Program-made: the position numbers and the translations under genes | Assembly: GCF_900747795.2 (NCBI RefSeq) | Contig: NC_041405.2 | Location: 134,934,946 to 134,998,945, forward strand | DNA: 64,000 nt | Direction of reading: 5' to 3' | Origin: Erpetoichthys calabaricus | Taxonomy: Eukaryota; Chordata; Cladistia; Polypteriformes; Polypteridae | The notes under the pieces: model-generated | The model's input: the letters and a program-made list of their open reading frames with translations, nothing else | What the model was told of the DNA's origin: nothing | Database searches by the model: none | In this document: positions 12,361-23,260 of the stretch, piece by piece | Layout: every line of letters begins with the position of its first letter | Numbering within the stretch: the first letter of the stretch is position 1

Positions 12361-12552
12361 GGTTAGGTGCATTGGCGTTTCTAAATTGTCCCTAGTTTGT
12401 GTGGGTGTTTGTGTGTGTGTGTGTGCCCTGCAGTGGGCCTGCACCCAGCCCAGGGTTTGTTTCCTGATTTGCGCCCTGTGTTGGCTGCAATTGGCTCCAG
12501 CAGACCCCCGTGATCCTGTAGTTAGGATATAGTGGGTTGGATGATGGATGGA
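12354..12552 (+). repeat. V-SINE fragment, right arm of an inverted pair
   Basis: Starting at the same ACATGCA, this copy runs in the plus direction from GGTTAGGTGCATTGGCG through TGTTGGCTGCAATTGGCTCC to GGATGATGGATGGATAG. It pairs with 12107-12360 to give arms of roughly 200 bp around a short central-domain spacer. A GT run sits at 12409-12424. Confidence 0.8.
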
Positions 12553-12883
12553 TAGACTTCAGTTTTCATTACATATTTGAAAAAATGGGCATGCAGGGTT
12601 GATTGGTGATTTAAAATTGTTCTGACATGAATGTGGTTTGCCCATTCTGTTTCCTGCCTTTCACTCAATTCTGTGCTCTGTCTATTGCAACTCTGTAGAC
12701 TAAAAATGGATGGATGGATGGATGGATGGTTGGTTGAACGTGTACAGCAGAGAGCCACCATTCTATGCATTCAATATTATATAAAATTCTTAATGACCTC
12801 TAAGTTCAGTTCTTCAAATATTTTTGTGCTGTTGCATAAATTAAATAGGCATTTTTTCTTTAGTTAGGTAAATTATTTTGGTA

Positions 12884-13606
12884 CTAGTCAATTTAGCCCG
12901 TTACAATAACGGGCGCTAGAACAGTAGTGCATAAACATTAGTAGGAACAGTCTATATTAAGTGGCAGGGGACTTTGACCTCATTCTTTTTGTTTGTCGTA
13001 TTTTTCTTTCTTTCTGCCTTTCTTTTGTTGATGTTTACTTGCTGAGCTGACCGTTCTTCGTGGGCTGCCGCCGTGTATTGTGTGTCTTTAATTTTCTGTG
13101 ACAGTAATACTGTCTTGTACGGCTCTATTCAATAAGGGCGCGCACAAAAAGGCGAGCTTCAAAAGGGCGACCTCAATTGAGCGACGCGAATAAAGGCGTT
13201 CATAGATAATTTAGTTCAGATGGCTCTGGAATATGTGAAGAGCAACAAAGGTCCAGATCTTTATTTACGCGCGCCTTTATTCGCTGCGCCCAATTGAGGT
13301 CGCCCTTTTGAGGGTCGCCTTTTTGTGTGCACCCTTATTGAAGGATACCGTCTTGTACGTCCGCTGGCTTGTACGTCCGTAATATACCTTTAATTTTCCC
13401 TGGCGGTAATACAGGCGTGCGCGTCGGTAATATGCCTTTAATCTCCTCTGACAGTAATACTGGCTTGTATTTCCGTAAAACGCCTCTAACTTTCTCTGAC
13501 AGTAGGCTAATATTGCGCATTGCACTGTGCCCTGCGCATGCGCACTTCATCAGAAGACACCCACACACGGACACCTGGACGCACATAGGGATTTTATATA
13601 TATAGA
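12884..13606 (-). mobile_element. non-autonomous Helitron
   Basis: On the minus strand it starts TCTATATATATAAAATCC and ends with a GCCCGTTATTGTAACGGGC hairpin, a short spacer and CTAG, inserted between A and T. These are Helitron termini. The 5' half carries tandem units of about 48 bp (starts near 13378, 13426 and 13475), each reading GTAATA..CCTTTAAT..CAGTAATAC. A separate MITE at 13128-13342 is inserted in this repeat zone. No Rep/helicase coding remains, so it would need an autonomous relative. Confidence 0.8.
13128..13342. mobile_element. palindromic MITE inside the Helitron
   Basis: Both ends read TTCAATAAGGG inward, and the inverted arms extend about 70 bp (CAAAAAGGCGA, AAAGGGCGACCTCAATTG, CGAATAAAGGCG). 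The unpaired centre is about 75 bp. No coding potential is seen. The superfamily is not clear from the ends alone. Confidence 0.65.
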
Positions 13607-13609
13607 TTA

Positions 13610-14542
13610 TTAGCAGTACATGCTTTACTGAAGTACTGTATGCTTCCTACTTACTGTAAAAATTCTGCTGACTTTTTGCTAAAAAGAAATTACATTTTAT
13701 CCTTCAAATCTCTACTTTGGTATTACTAAATATATTCTTCCAACAGTGCAGCATTTAGCATTTTCTGAGGATTCACTGGACGTTTCTATATACTGCACTC
13801 TTGTAAACACAGAACACATGATACAAATTGACATTGTTTAGACAGTGTATTATCATTTAACTCAAAGAACAGTCTCTTGGTAATCTGTTGTTTCATAACT
13901 AAACCACAATAAGAAATTTATTTTGTACAAGGGAACAGAAAACTAAAAACAGTTTCACTGTAACATAAAGCAGAATTGTGTATTATCCGGAGTTGTTAAC
14001 ATTTCTCCCATGTTCATATAATAAATATGATAAATATAATATAATTATAATATAAATATAATGTTCATATAATCTCACAGTGCAGGCACTCCACCAGTCG
14101 CTTTTTCTCCACATTAAAAGACACCACACATTTAGTTAGACCTAAATGTATTAGGAAAAGATTTACTTGCAAAAAAAAAAAAAAAAAAGGTCCCAGGATT
14201 GTCAGTTTGTACATGGCTATTGCAAGTAACAAAATAACATATTCAAATAAGCCTGATTCAGTTGAGTGTCTCAGTGAGCCTCTCCTGATAATTTCAGGGT
14301 GATTACAAATATGTTCTTAAAATGTCCAAAAAGTGACCAATCTTCATAATGATAAAATCAGTTTTAGTGATACAAACATCTGTAGATCAACGTATGTTAA
14401 AATATGAGATATACAATAAACTAGACAGCAGATGTGATTTGCGAACTGGTATGTATTCATTGAAGTGCAGAGTATGGGCTCAGTGTTCACCATGAAATAT
14501 TACTAAACATTTATAGCAATAATTGTTATTGTGTATTTGACA
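13610..14542 (+). other. MYO9B intron 1, no gene seen
   Basis: AT-rich sequence with an A-run at 14170-14189 and short ATAATATAA repeats near 14025-14065. No motif or splice-bounded frame was recognised. The segment ends at the left target duplication of the hAT element (14535-14542). Confidence 0.55.
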
Positions 14543-15424
14543 TAGGGGTGGGCGGTATGACCAAAATTCTATATCACAGTATTTTTCTAAATTATCCCGG
14601 TTTCACGGTATTTGACGGTATTTTTTTCCCATGCATGAGTGGATGTTAAACACATTTTCCACTGCAATTACTGGCTAAGAATAACCTATTCCATGTCAAG
14701 AGCATTGTACATTGTACAAAAAAAAACATTTTAATGTGCACACAAGTATTAATACAGGTTTGCATTGCCCCATAAAGTGATACTTTTCAAGGGGGTGGCA
14801 CTAATGAAGAGAAGGAAATCACATTGCATGACAGATGCAGTCAAAATATAGAACCTTTTTATTTAACAAATTTTGCAAAAACTTAAATTATAATTTTGAC
14901 AACATATTTTCAGCCATTCAAAGAGGTATTTAGACTTAGGAAAATATCCAGAAGTGCTTGTCAAAAGTTGTATTGTACTGAACATGTCTTAGAAAAGGAA
15001 TAAATAAATATTTTTTGTAAAACAACTACACTTTCTGTTAATGTTAACAATCTCTGTCCACTGACACGTTAAAGTGACTTTTTAAACAACTTTACCATCA
15101 TTAAACTGCATAATATTTAAACTAATAAATAACAATAAAATAAATAATTGTATTATTACTGATAGTTGCACTATTACTTCAAGGCTTCAAAAGCCCAGGT
15201 GCATTACACAGTATTCACCAAATTAAAATAAAATAAAACAAGTGCAATCTTGGTGATGACATCTTTACCAACTGAACTATCATTTAGGCAAACTGCATTA
15301 ATATGGACCTTGCTTCAACATAAGCTATATACATAAATAATACAACTGCAACTTGCATTTATAATTATATTTGTGGTATAGCCCTACGGAATCGTATTAG
15401 GGCCATGGTGAAGAAAAAAAAATA

Positions 15425-16050
15425 CGGACACAGGGAAGAAAAAAAAAAACTATATGTCGAGATTAAAGTCGACATTTCCACTCTGTTCTCATAGTTTACT
15501 TTATAATTAAAGTAGAATGTCGTAAACTAAACTTCATCCTAAAATCATTGTTTAATTTACTAGATTTTCTCAAACCCCGTCATAAGTTAATGTAGCACAT
15601 TAAATGCTTTGTGTTGTGTTCCCCGACCCAGTTGTTAATCACTACGCTTCTTAAACTGACTTCCTCCGCACTAAGAGGAGACAGCGATCACCATACAGAA
15701 TCCATTCACTGTATGATATTCCTGCTCTCTGAAAATTTAGAATTTATATCAAGTATTTATATCAAGTATTTATCTTGGCATTCTAAATGTTCAGAGAGCA
15801 TAAATATCATGTGAATGGATTCTGTGCAGCGATCGCTGCCAGTGCCGGTGCCTCCTCTTAGTGCAGAGGAAGTCAGTTTAAGAAGCTCGGGGAACACTTA
15901 ACACAAAGCATTTAATGTGCTATATAACTTATGATGGGGTTTGAGAAAATCTAGTAAATTAAATATTCATTTTACGATGAAGTTTAGTTTACGATGTTCT
16001 ACTTTAATGACAAAGTACGAGAATAAAGTCAACATGTCGTCACAATATTA
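15425..16050. repeat. foldback module with arms of about 270 bp inside the hAT element
   Basis: The left arm (about 15465-15735) and right arm (about 15775-16045) are inverted copies. Shared blocks include TTAAACTGACTTCCTC, GCACATTAAATGCTTTGTGT, TTTACTAGATTTTCTCAAAC and ATTAAAGTAGAA. A single-arm, more diverged relative lies at about 59265-59560 in the Harbinger-like element. The module is non-coding. Confidence 0.75.
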
Positions 16051-16459
16051 CACAGTACCCAGGTACATTACACTGTATTGAAAACAAATAAAACAAGTAC
16101 AACTCGGCTTGCAGTATTATCCAGTAGTATAGAAACAGTATTTACACATCTGACCTTTTAATACTAAAGCATCTCCAGGCGACAGACGTGACTCATTTTT
16201 TTCAGCTCTCTGTCCATTTTCACCGCGCGGCATACCTATGCTACCACCCACTATTTGGTGGTGGAGCAGTGAAAAAGAGCCCTAGTGCAACAAATCTGTG
16301 TTTAGCGGTGTAGCAGTGAAAAATGTCCCCACTTGAACAGTTTCCTGCTGCGCCACGTTCCGAACGTTGTTTAGGCAATTTAAACCGGTGTTGCGGTATA
16401 AGAAAAATCCATATCATAAAAAAAATAAAAAACGGTTTTCGGTATGAACTGGTATACCG

Positions 16460-16823
16460 TCCATCCATCCATTTTCCAACCCGCTGAATCCAAACACAGG
16501 GTCACGGGGGTCTGCTGGAGCCAATCCCAGCCAACACAGGGCACAAGGCAGGAAACAATCCTGGGCAGGGTGCCAACCTACCGCAGGACACACACAAACA
16601 CACCCACACACCAAGCACACACTAGGGCCAATTTAGAAACGCCAATCCACCTAACCTGCATGTCTTTGGACTGTGGGAGGAAACCGGAGCCCCCGGAGGA
16701 AACCCACGCAGACACGGGGAGAACATGCAAACTCCACGCAGGGAGGACCCGGGAATCGAACCCAGGTCCCCAGATCTCCCAACTGCGAGGCAGCAGCGCC
16801 ACCCACTGCGCCACCGTGCCGCC
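16460..16823 (-). repeat. full-length V-SINE with 12-bp target duplication
   Basis: On the minus strand it starts GGCGGCACGGTGGCGCAGTG (A-box region), has GGGTTCGATTCCCGGG as B box, the V-SINE central domain GCATGTTCTCCCCGTGTCTG, and a GGATGGATGGA tail. It is flanked by ACTGGTATACCG at 16448-16459 and 16824-16835. It is 364 bp and looks recent. It is the best reference copy in the window for the other V-SINE pieces. Confidence 0.9.
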
Positions 16824-17045
16824 ACTGGTATACCGCCCAGCACTAATTTGACAGGTGCCTTTACTCAAACTAAATGTCAAGGTCAGAATCCAATTTTTTT
16901 TTTTTTTTTTGTTCAGTTGGGACATAGGTTGTAAGAGTTGCTCATGGTTACAGAATCAATCAAAGTCAGGGAATGGCCTTGAAGACTAGTGTTAAGTTTA
17001 ATATCCTAACTGATACACCCCTTGGTCTACATGACAATAATGCAT

Positions 17046-17606
17046 TGTGGAATATGACCCGGACACAGACAGACGGAGAGCATTTTAAAGTCCACCACAC
17101 GTTTATTAAACACTACTATTTACACTTATCGTGAGCACAACCCAGTGCCTCGGCACCAATCTCCCCTTCAGTCTCTCAGGTCCACCTCCACTCCTCTCCT
17201 CCGAGCTTTGTCCTACTCCTCCCGACTCTTGCCATTGACTGGAGGGAGGCGGCCCCTTTTATCCACCCCAGATGGACTCCAGGTGCATCCTGAGGAGCTT
17301 CCGTAGCCACACCCCTGTGTGGCGGAAGCTCTGGCGGTGTATCCGGAAGTCCTCTGGGTGTCCCCAATCCTCTTCCCCCCAGCACTTCCGGGTGTGGCGG
17401 AAGTGCCGAGGTCCAGAGCTCCCAAGGCATCAGAGCGTCCCCTGGCGGTGACCACGGGCCCCTACAGGGTAGAGCTTCCATGTTCTGTACCCGTGGCCCC
17501 CAAGGCAACCAGGGCGGACGCCCCCTCATGTTCTGGAGAAGGCACAAGCCCTCCTCCGGTCCTCCTGGGCATCCCGGCCGGGCATGAACCCCAGCCGGGT
17601 GCCACA
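17046..17606. mobile_element. solo LTR of an LTR retrotransposon
   Basis: The 561-bp unit runs from TGTGGAATATG to GGGTGCCACA (TG...CA) and is flanked by GCAT at 17042-17045 and 17607-17610. Blocks such as CCAGCACTTCCGGGTGTGGC recur in the LTR at about 32581-33139, so the two belong to one family. No internal region remains, as expected after recombination between the two LTRs of a fossil copy. Whether it is Ty3/Gypsy-like or ERV-like cannot be told from an LTR alone. Confidence 0.75.
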
Positions 17607-17610
17607 GCAT

Positions 17611-20040
17611 ACATGCTCACAAAAAATAGAATTGCAAGGTAATATTCTTAGCAATTTAAGTTTGATTTAAAATGTACTGCATGTGATGAGATAATTCAAT
17701 TTTAGCAAAACAAAGCATATGCAGAATTGATACAGTATAATAGATCTGCACAATCTCATGCAGTATTTCTACTCAGAATGTAGGATTATTGCTGAAAACT
17801 CTTTTCATATAAGCTTTGAAAACCTACCTAATCAATATTGGGGTGCAGTGGGGCAGCAACAGGTGCAAGCAGGGAAGTAGCTCAGGATAAAGTGGCAGCA
17901 CATCACAGAGCCCACTCTTGCACAAGCTCACACACAGTCAGTTTAGTCAGAATACCCAACACAGAGACTAGAAGTACATTGAAACACCACACAGTGCGAA
18001 TGCAAGTCCGGGACAGTAGTTTTGAAGACAGTATTAAACACTGTGTCACTCTGGCAGCATTAAAAACATATTCAGTTATATAAACTGATGTACAGATAAT
18101 CTCAATGTAAAAAAAAAAGAGGGTCTCAATTATTTGCATGACATGTTGGTTAACTTTTGATTTTGTTATTTTGATATGACTGTCTCTAGCTGCTTTGTAA
18201 ACCTTCATGTTTTTTATTTTTTTATCGTTACTGCTGCTATAATTAAATCTATCAGATGAAATGCAGTTTCATGTTTGCAGTTTATGATTACCATAGAGTA
18301 ACAATATGTCTTCCAACACAATATTCAAATTTTAAAATTTTACAGCTGATTTCTTGCTTTTTTTTATAATATCTAGTGACTCTCTCTCAATAAATTACTA
18401 AGCATTGACTGAAAGAAAATCTAATTTCCACTAGGGATCATTAGAATTAATAGTGTGTGTGTGGTCATTACTTATATACATCCACTTTTTATAGCAGATT
18501 ATATAGTTCGATATGTATGAGTGCTGGATGAAAGTATGAGGATTATTTATTGTGTTTCTATGTTTATCGGTGCTGAGGTGTCATCTGTTGCACGGCTGCA
18601 CTCGGGTCCTAATTGAGATCCTGAGATGGTTTGTCGTGTGGTGGATGCAGCAATGTGCTGTATCAGTGCATTATTCCAACCTATGTGTATGCATATTTGC
18701 ATGTAGAGTGTTTGGTTTGTGTGTACTTGTGGTATGTTGTATGCAAAGTGTTATTTTCTTAAAGTTTTATTTAACACTACAATATTGTTTAGAATTGTGC
18801 ATTTGAAAGGGTGTGTGTAGTGTTCAATTGTGGTTACTTAAGTGTACATAGATGGATAGGTGATGTGTAAATGTGTTGTTTGTGATTTTGTTGAAGTTTA
18901 GTAGGCATTTTGTTTTACTTGAGTGATTGTATATCCTTGATTTTGGAGTGTGGAATTCTTGTCCATAAAGAGAGGCTGTGATATGGGTACCAGGCCATAG
19001 AGCCAAATATTTATGTATCATCTAGTGGAGTGATCATTCTGTTCTGAGGTTGTTATAATTGTTGGCATAGAAAGACCACAAAAGGCAAGATTAAATGTTG
19101 GTTGTCATTGTGTTGCCTTCCTAGCTGGTGACATCTTCTGCTTAATCTACTAGAATCTGTCTCGCTATAGTAGTCAGCTCTGCAAGTGCCATGTGAACTG
19201 ATCTGATTTCCTCTTTTACATTGCCTGCTTTGCATCTTGGATTGTTTAGTGGTTACATAGATAATATCTCACTCAGTTTGCTCAAAGGTTGCCGTAATGG
19301 GAAAGCTCTGTGTGTGCTTTCCATGTGCATGTACCTTTTTTGTTTGTTTCTATACATCTCTTTGCATGATTTGTATTTGTATATGCATGTGCACATGTAC
19401 ATTTGCCCCATGGAATATGCATACCTAATCTGTGTGAGTCTTTATAATTTTTTTGTCTCTCTGTGTGATGTTTGTGCATTTCATTGAATTTTTTTATGTG
19501 TATACAGTATATGTATATGAGGTTTGTGAGATGGGTGTAGAATATCAGGGTTAGAAATACAGTTAAGAGTAGGTGGAAGTTCACCATATATTTAATACTG
19601 TAAAGTTTTGTACGTGGGTATGGGAGGGGATATGCTTTTGTGCACTACTGTGTCCTTGAGGTGTTGAAATTGAGCTTCCAGTCTAAGTTTCTTAAATTGG
19701 TGTTACAAATGGAAATTTACAGGTAATAATGTTGCGTCAGTTGTCATATTTTATCACTGATCTTTTCACCTCACGGCCATCTTGCAAAATAATGACAGGT
19801 ATAGATTGTTATTACTTATACTACCTTTATATGCAGAAATTAAAAATTATACACACTTATAAAGTGACATTACTTCTGCAAGTATATAGTTCTGCTGTAT
19901 ATTAAAGAGGTAGAAAAACATTTTGCAGCAACCTGGTTACATGAGCAATTTTAACCCAATAATAAAGCACTTAAATACAGCATTCATGTGCAAAGGGAAA
20001 TCGAAGATTCACAATGGAATATTTCGTATGAATGCCTTTC
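17611..20040 (+). other. MYO9B intron 1, no gene seen
   Basis: About 2.4 kb of AT-rich and TG-rich sequence. The short frames have no domain signature or good splice context. I see nothing to annotate. Confidence 0.55.
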
Positions 20041-20551
20041 CTAGTGGTAGCTCCAGGTGAGGTCAGATTCGCATCTCTCCCCCAGAAGGCGGACAAGTGT
20101 CCAGTCTGACCCTCCGGAATTGACCGTGTATCTGCCGCAGCCATGTGTTACGTGGGTGCCCTCTTGGCCTAGTCCAGCTACTCGGGTCTTCGACAGTGAG
20201 GATCCTGGGAGCCAGATAACCTTGGGGGGAGTGGGGGGGAGGATTGCACCACCTGGCCAGAGTACCATAACTGTCACTTCCTCACAATGCAGGTAATGTG
20301 CCTCATTTGGGACTCTGTGACCAGCTGCTAGTTCGACACAGTCAAACGAACAGTACCCAGGGATTCTCTGAAGAGACAGTACTGAAGGAGTCTAGTCTTT
20401 GTCTTGGGTCACTGGATAGCATCCATGTCGCACAACCATATAGCAAAACAGGAAGCACCAGGACTATAAAGACTTCACTTTTGCACAGATAACTCAACCT
20501 CCTGGCCACGGACCATACTATTTTAAAATACACTGTCAAATTTATCACCAA
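20041..20551 (-). pseudogene. LINE relic: C-terminal part of a reverse transcriptase ORF
   Basis: In the minus direction it reads LVLPVLLYGCATWMLSSDP and further on TRPRGHPRNTWLRQI, the usual order at the end of RTE-like and related LINE proteins (thumb region, then a basic Arg-Pro-rich tail). At least one frame change separates the two parts, so it is dead. The 3' end of the LINE lies near 20041. A Helitron remnant follows directly at about 20560. Confidence 0.7.
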
Positions 20552-20559
20552 ATCTCTCC

Positions 20560-21543
20560 ACTATATGCTAACACTTCTACCTCTCCAGGATATGGACAGT
20601 TGTATGTTTTTTGATGTAGCGCAAGCTACTAAAGTACGCTTACAAAATAAAGCAAATTTTGCATGCAGTGAAAATGTACTTCTCCAGCTAGATTCCATGC
20701 TCAGAACCATCAACCCCTTCGCTAAATCATACAAGCACATGCATGAAATCGCTCAGTCCAATCCAACAGCAGCTGTACGAATGGTTTTCAAGGAAACCCC
20801 TAGGCAGGATTTACAACGATACAATGCCCCGACATGTCACACCGATGTTGCAGCGATTTTCGTCGGAGAAGATGGCGAAACACCTGCCGAAAGGGACATT
20901 TGCATCTATCCCATAGGCAACTCCTGTAAACAGATTTCCACGCTCAATATGAATTGCGACCCTATGGTTTACCCACTTTTATTCCCTTACGGAGACATTG
21001 GCTGGCACAAAGATTTACAACATGTTCCCGATAAAAGAACCGCCAAGCGAATAAGGCTTACTCGATGCCAATTTTACGTGTACAGATTAGCAATGAGGAA
21101 TACATTTAGTATTTTGCACTCCAGCGGCAAACTGTTCCAACAGTATGTCGTAGATGCGTATGTTAAAACAGAGGGCGCGCGTCTCAACTATCTCAGATTA
21201 CATCAACAAGATCTGCACGTCAAACTATCAGACACACTGCAAGCAAACGCTGAAAATAACAATGTTCGTGTAGGCAAAATGATCATATTACTGTCCACAT
21301 ATTCAGGAAGTCCAAGATACATGCAACAAAGCTATCAGGATGGCATGGCCATAGTACGTAAATTCAGAAAGCGTGATTTATTTATCACTTTCACATGTAA
21401 TCCTGCTTGGCCGGAAATTCTATTTGCACACTGCGTCTTTCAAGAAGTTATCAAGTTTAATTCTTCTTGATTTCTGAATTCCTTTCTCACCATTTTCCGT
21501 TCCTATTCTTACACTGCCGTATACTAAGGCGGGCGTCGGCTAG
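20560..21543 (+). mobile_element. Helitron remnant carrying part of the Helitron protein
   Basis: An open frame at 20565-21470 matches the Helitron-like N-terminal domain: MVYPLLFPYGDIGWHKDL, LTRCQFYVYRLAMRNTFS, GKLFQQYVVDAYVKTEGARL and DLFITFTCNPAWPEI. The protein stops there, before the catalytic HUH tyrosine motifs and the helicase. The last residues, LFAHCVFQEV, come from Helitron 3' non-coding sequence, because the same TGCGTCTTTCAAGAAGT motif recurs near the 3' end of the Helitron at 58177-61943. The end is a GCCGTATACTAAGGC hairpin, a spacer and CTAG (21540-21543) before T. It is an internally deleted, 5'-truncated copy that could make a 301-residue fragment but no active transposase. 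Confidence 0.8.
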
Positions 21544-21544
21544 T

Positions 21545-22363
21545 ATAAAATAAAAATGAGCTCATTGGGAAATGTCATTTGGTGGTTGCATTAGATTTGG
21601 ATAGATGTTGAGACCTTTCTCTGTATTCCTATACTTCTTATTTTTACAAAAAAAAAGACAAGTCTTAAATTATTTTTTGTGTAAAGCAAGCAGCACATCA
21701 TCCACAACCCGGTGTTTTGCCAACAACTTTGACCTTGGAAATGCACATGAACAGAACACCAGCACAAATGATTACTACTAAAATTCCAATTTCCACCTAA
21801 ACTCAGCACAATTTGTAGTTCTGAAGGCTTTTGCAAGAAATCTGAAGCTCTGACAATGCTATCTCTTTCACTTGTTTTTCATCCCATTCCTCATACATGC
21901 TCTTTAACGTTAAAGAGTCGAAAGGTTGGGAGGGATGTCTGTGGGGAGCACATGGATGAGATCTACCTTTTCATGTGATTCATTTACTGACATGCAAAGA
22001 CAACATGGGGGTGTATTTGCAGTTGCTTTTGTGGTGTTTTTAAAACAAGACTTTGATTGTATTCATACTTGCAGTTTGTTGGACTGTCCCTTGGCTATTT
22101 CCTGAGCTCATGCATCCTATTCTCCAAAATAACATCAAGTCGATATGTGAAGGTCCACAAAATTCTACTGTCCACCGTAATACTTGGAAATGTATTCCAT
22201 GTGTTAATAGTTCTGTGCATGAAGAAATACTTTAAACATTTTTGTGAAATCTGTCCTTAAATTTCCCAACAAATTCCTTATGCTGATATATTGATCCCTC
22301 CTCTAATCCCTGCCTGCAATTGAAGCTTCTCTCTGTGACTCTCTTTTCTGTTTTGCATTGCAG
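21545..22363 (+). other. end of MYO9B intron 1
   Basis: Unique-looking sequence leading to a pyrimidine-rich stretch and the acceptor TTGCAG at 22358-22363. No repeat or gene was recognised. Confidence 0.6.
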
Positions 22364-23260
22364 GTACTCGATGGTGACCCCATCGGAGCTGCGGTATGCT
22401 TCAGTGTGCCCATTTGTGGCAGAATGAATGTTGTGGACGCTGGCAGCACTGCTAGAGGTGATGGCAGGGTCTATCCTCTGCAGATCTATCCTCGGTTATC
22501 TCCAGACCTGGCACAATGCTGCAAGCTGCAAGTCTCCAAGAGCACCACAGCAGCTGAGGTCATACAGAATGTTGCTGCTTTGCTCAAACTGGATGCCACA
22601 AAATGTTACGTGCTAGCAGAGGTTAAGGAATGTGGTGGGGAAGAGTGGGTGTTGGAAGCTGGTGACCTCCCAGTTCACAGAGTTCTGCTGTGGCCACGCA
22701 GGGCTCAAGAGGAGCACCCGCAGAGTGAAGGGTTCTACTTCGTCTTACAGGAACGTAACTTGGATGGATCCATTCGTTACATGCATCTTCCGGCTGCTCA
22801 TGGTGTGGATGATGCGCGCTGCTTGTTAGCACGGGGCTTCTTGCCCCCCAGACAGCAGGAAGTGGATGACTTGTGCAACTTGCCAAACCTCACCGAGGAA
22901 TCAATCCTGGCCAATCTGAGACTCCGTTTCCAACACCATAGCATCTACACTTATGCAGGCAGCATCCTCATTGCCATTAATCCCTTCAAGTTTCTGTCTA
23001 TCTACAATCCCAAATATGTTAAGAAATATGACAACCACCAGTTAGGAAAACTGGAGCCTCACATCTTTGCCATTGCAGATGTTGCATACCATACTATGCT
23101 AAAGAAGCAAGTCAATCAATGTATTGTGATCTCTGGGGAGAGTGGCTCAGGCAAAACGCAAAGCACCAGTTTCCTGATCCACTGTCTAACAGCATTGAGT
23201 CAAAAGGGTTATGCCAGTGGTGTGGAGAGGACCATCCTAGGAGCTGGACCTGTTCTGGAG
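22364..23260 (+). CDS. myo9b: MYO9B exon 2 (start codon, RA domain, P-loop)
   Basis: The acceptor TTGCAG precedes 22364. Sixty bases of 5' UTR lead to the ATG at 22424, and the donor GTAGGT starts at 23261. The coding part is 837 nt, 279 complete codons, ending ILGAGPVLE. The open frame can be read back to 22358, but that lies across the splice acceptor, so the ATG at 22424 is preferred and matches the mammalian N-terminus. Confidence 0.92.

Larger units (their letters stand above)
14543..16845. mobile_element. non-autonomous hAT element with 8-bp target duplication
   Basis: The ends read TAGGGGTGGGCGGTATGACC and, from the other side, TAGTGCTGGGCGGTATACCA. The 8-bp direct repeat ATTTGACA flanks it at 14535-14542 and 16846-16853, which is the hAT signature. 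No transposase is recognisable. The interior contains a large foldback (15425-16050), and a complete V-SINE (16460-16823) is inserted about 20 bp from the right end. Confidence 0.85.

Noticed and set aside
12012-12444. Overlapping open frames on both strands around the V-SINE cluster.
   Set aside because: They are translations of V-SINE central domains, and the same frames recur at 16444-16925 in another V-SINE copy.
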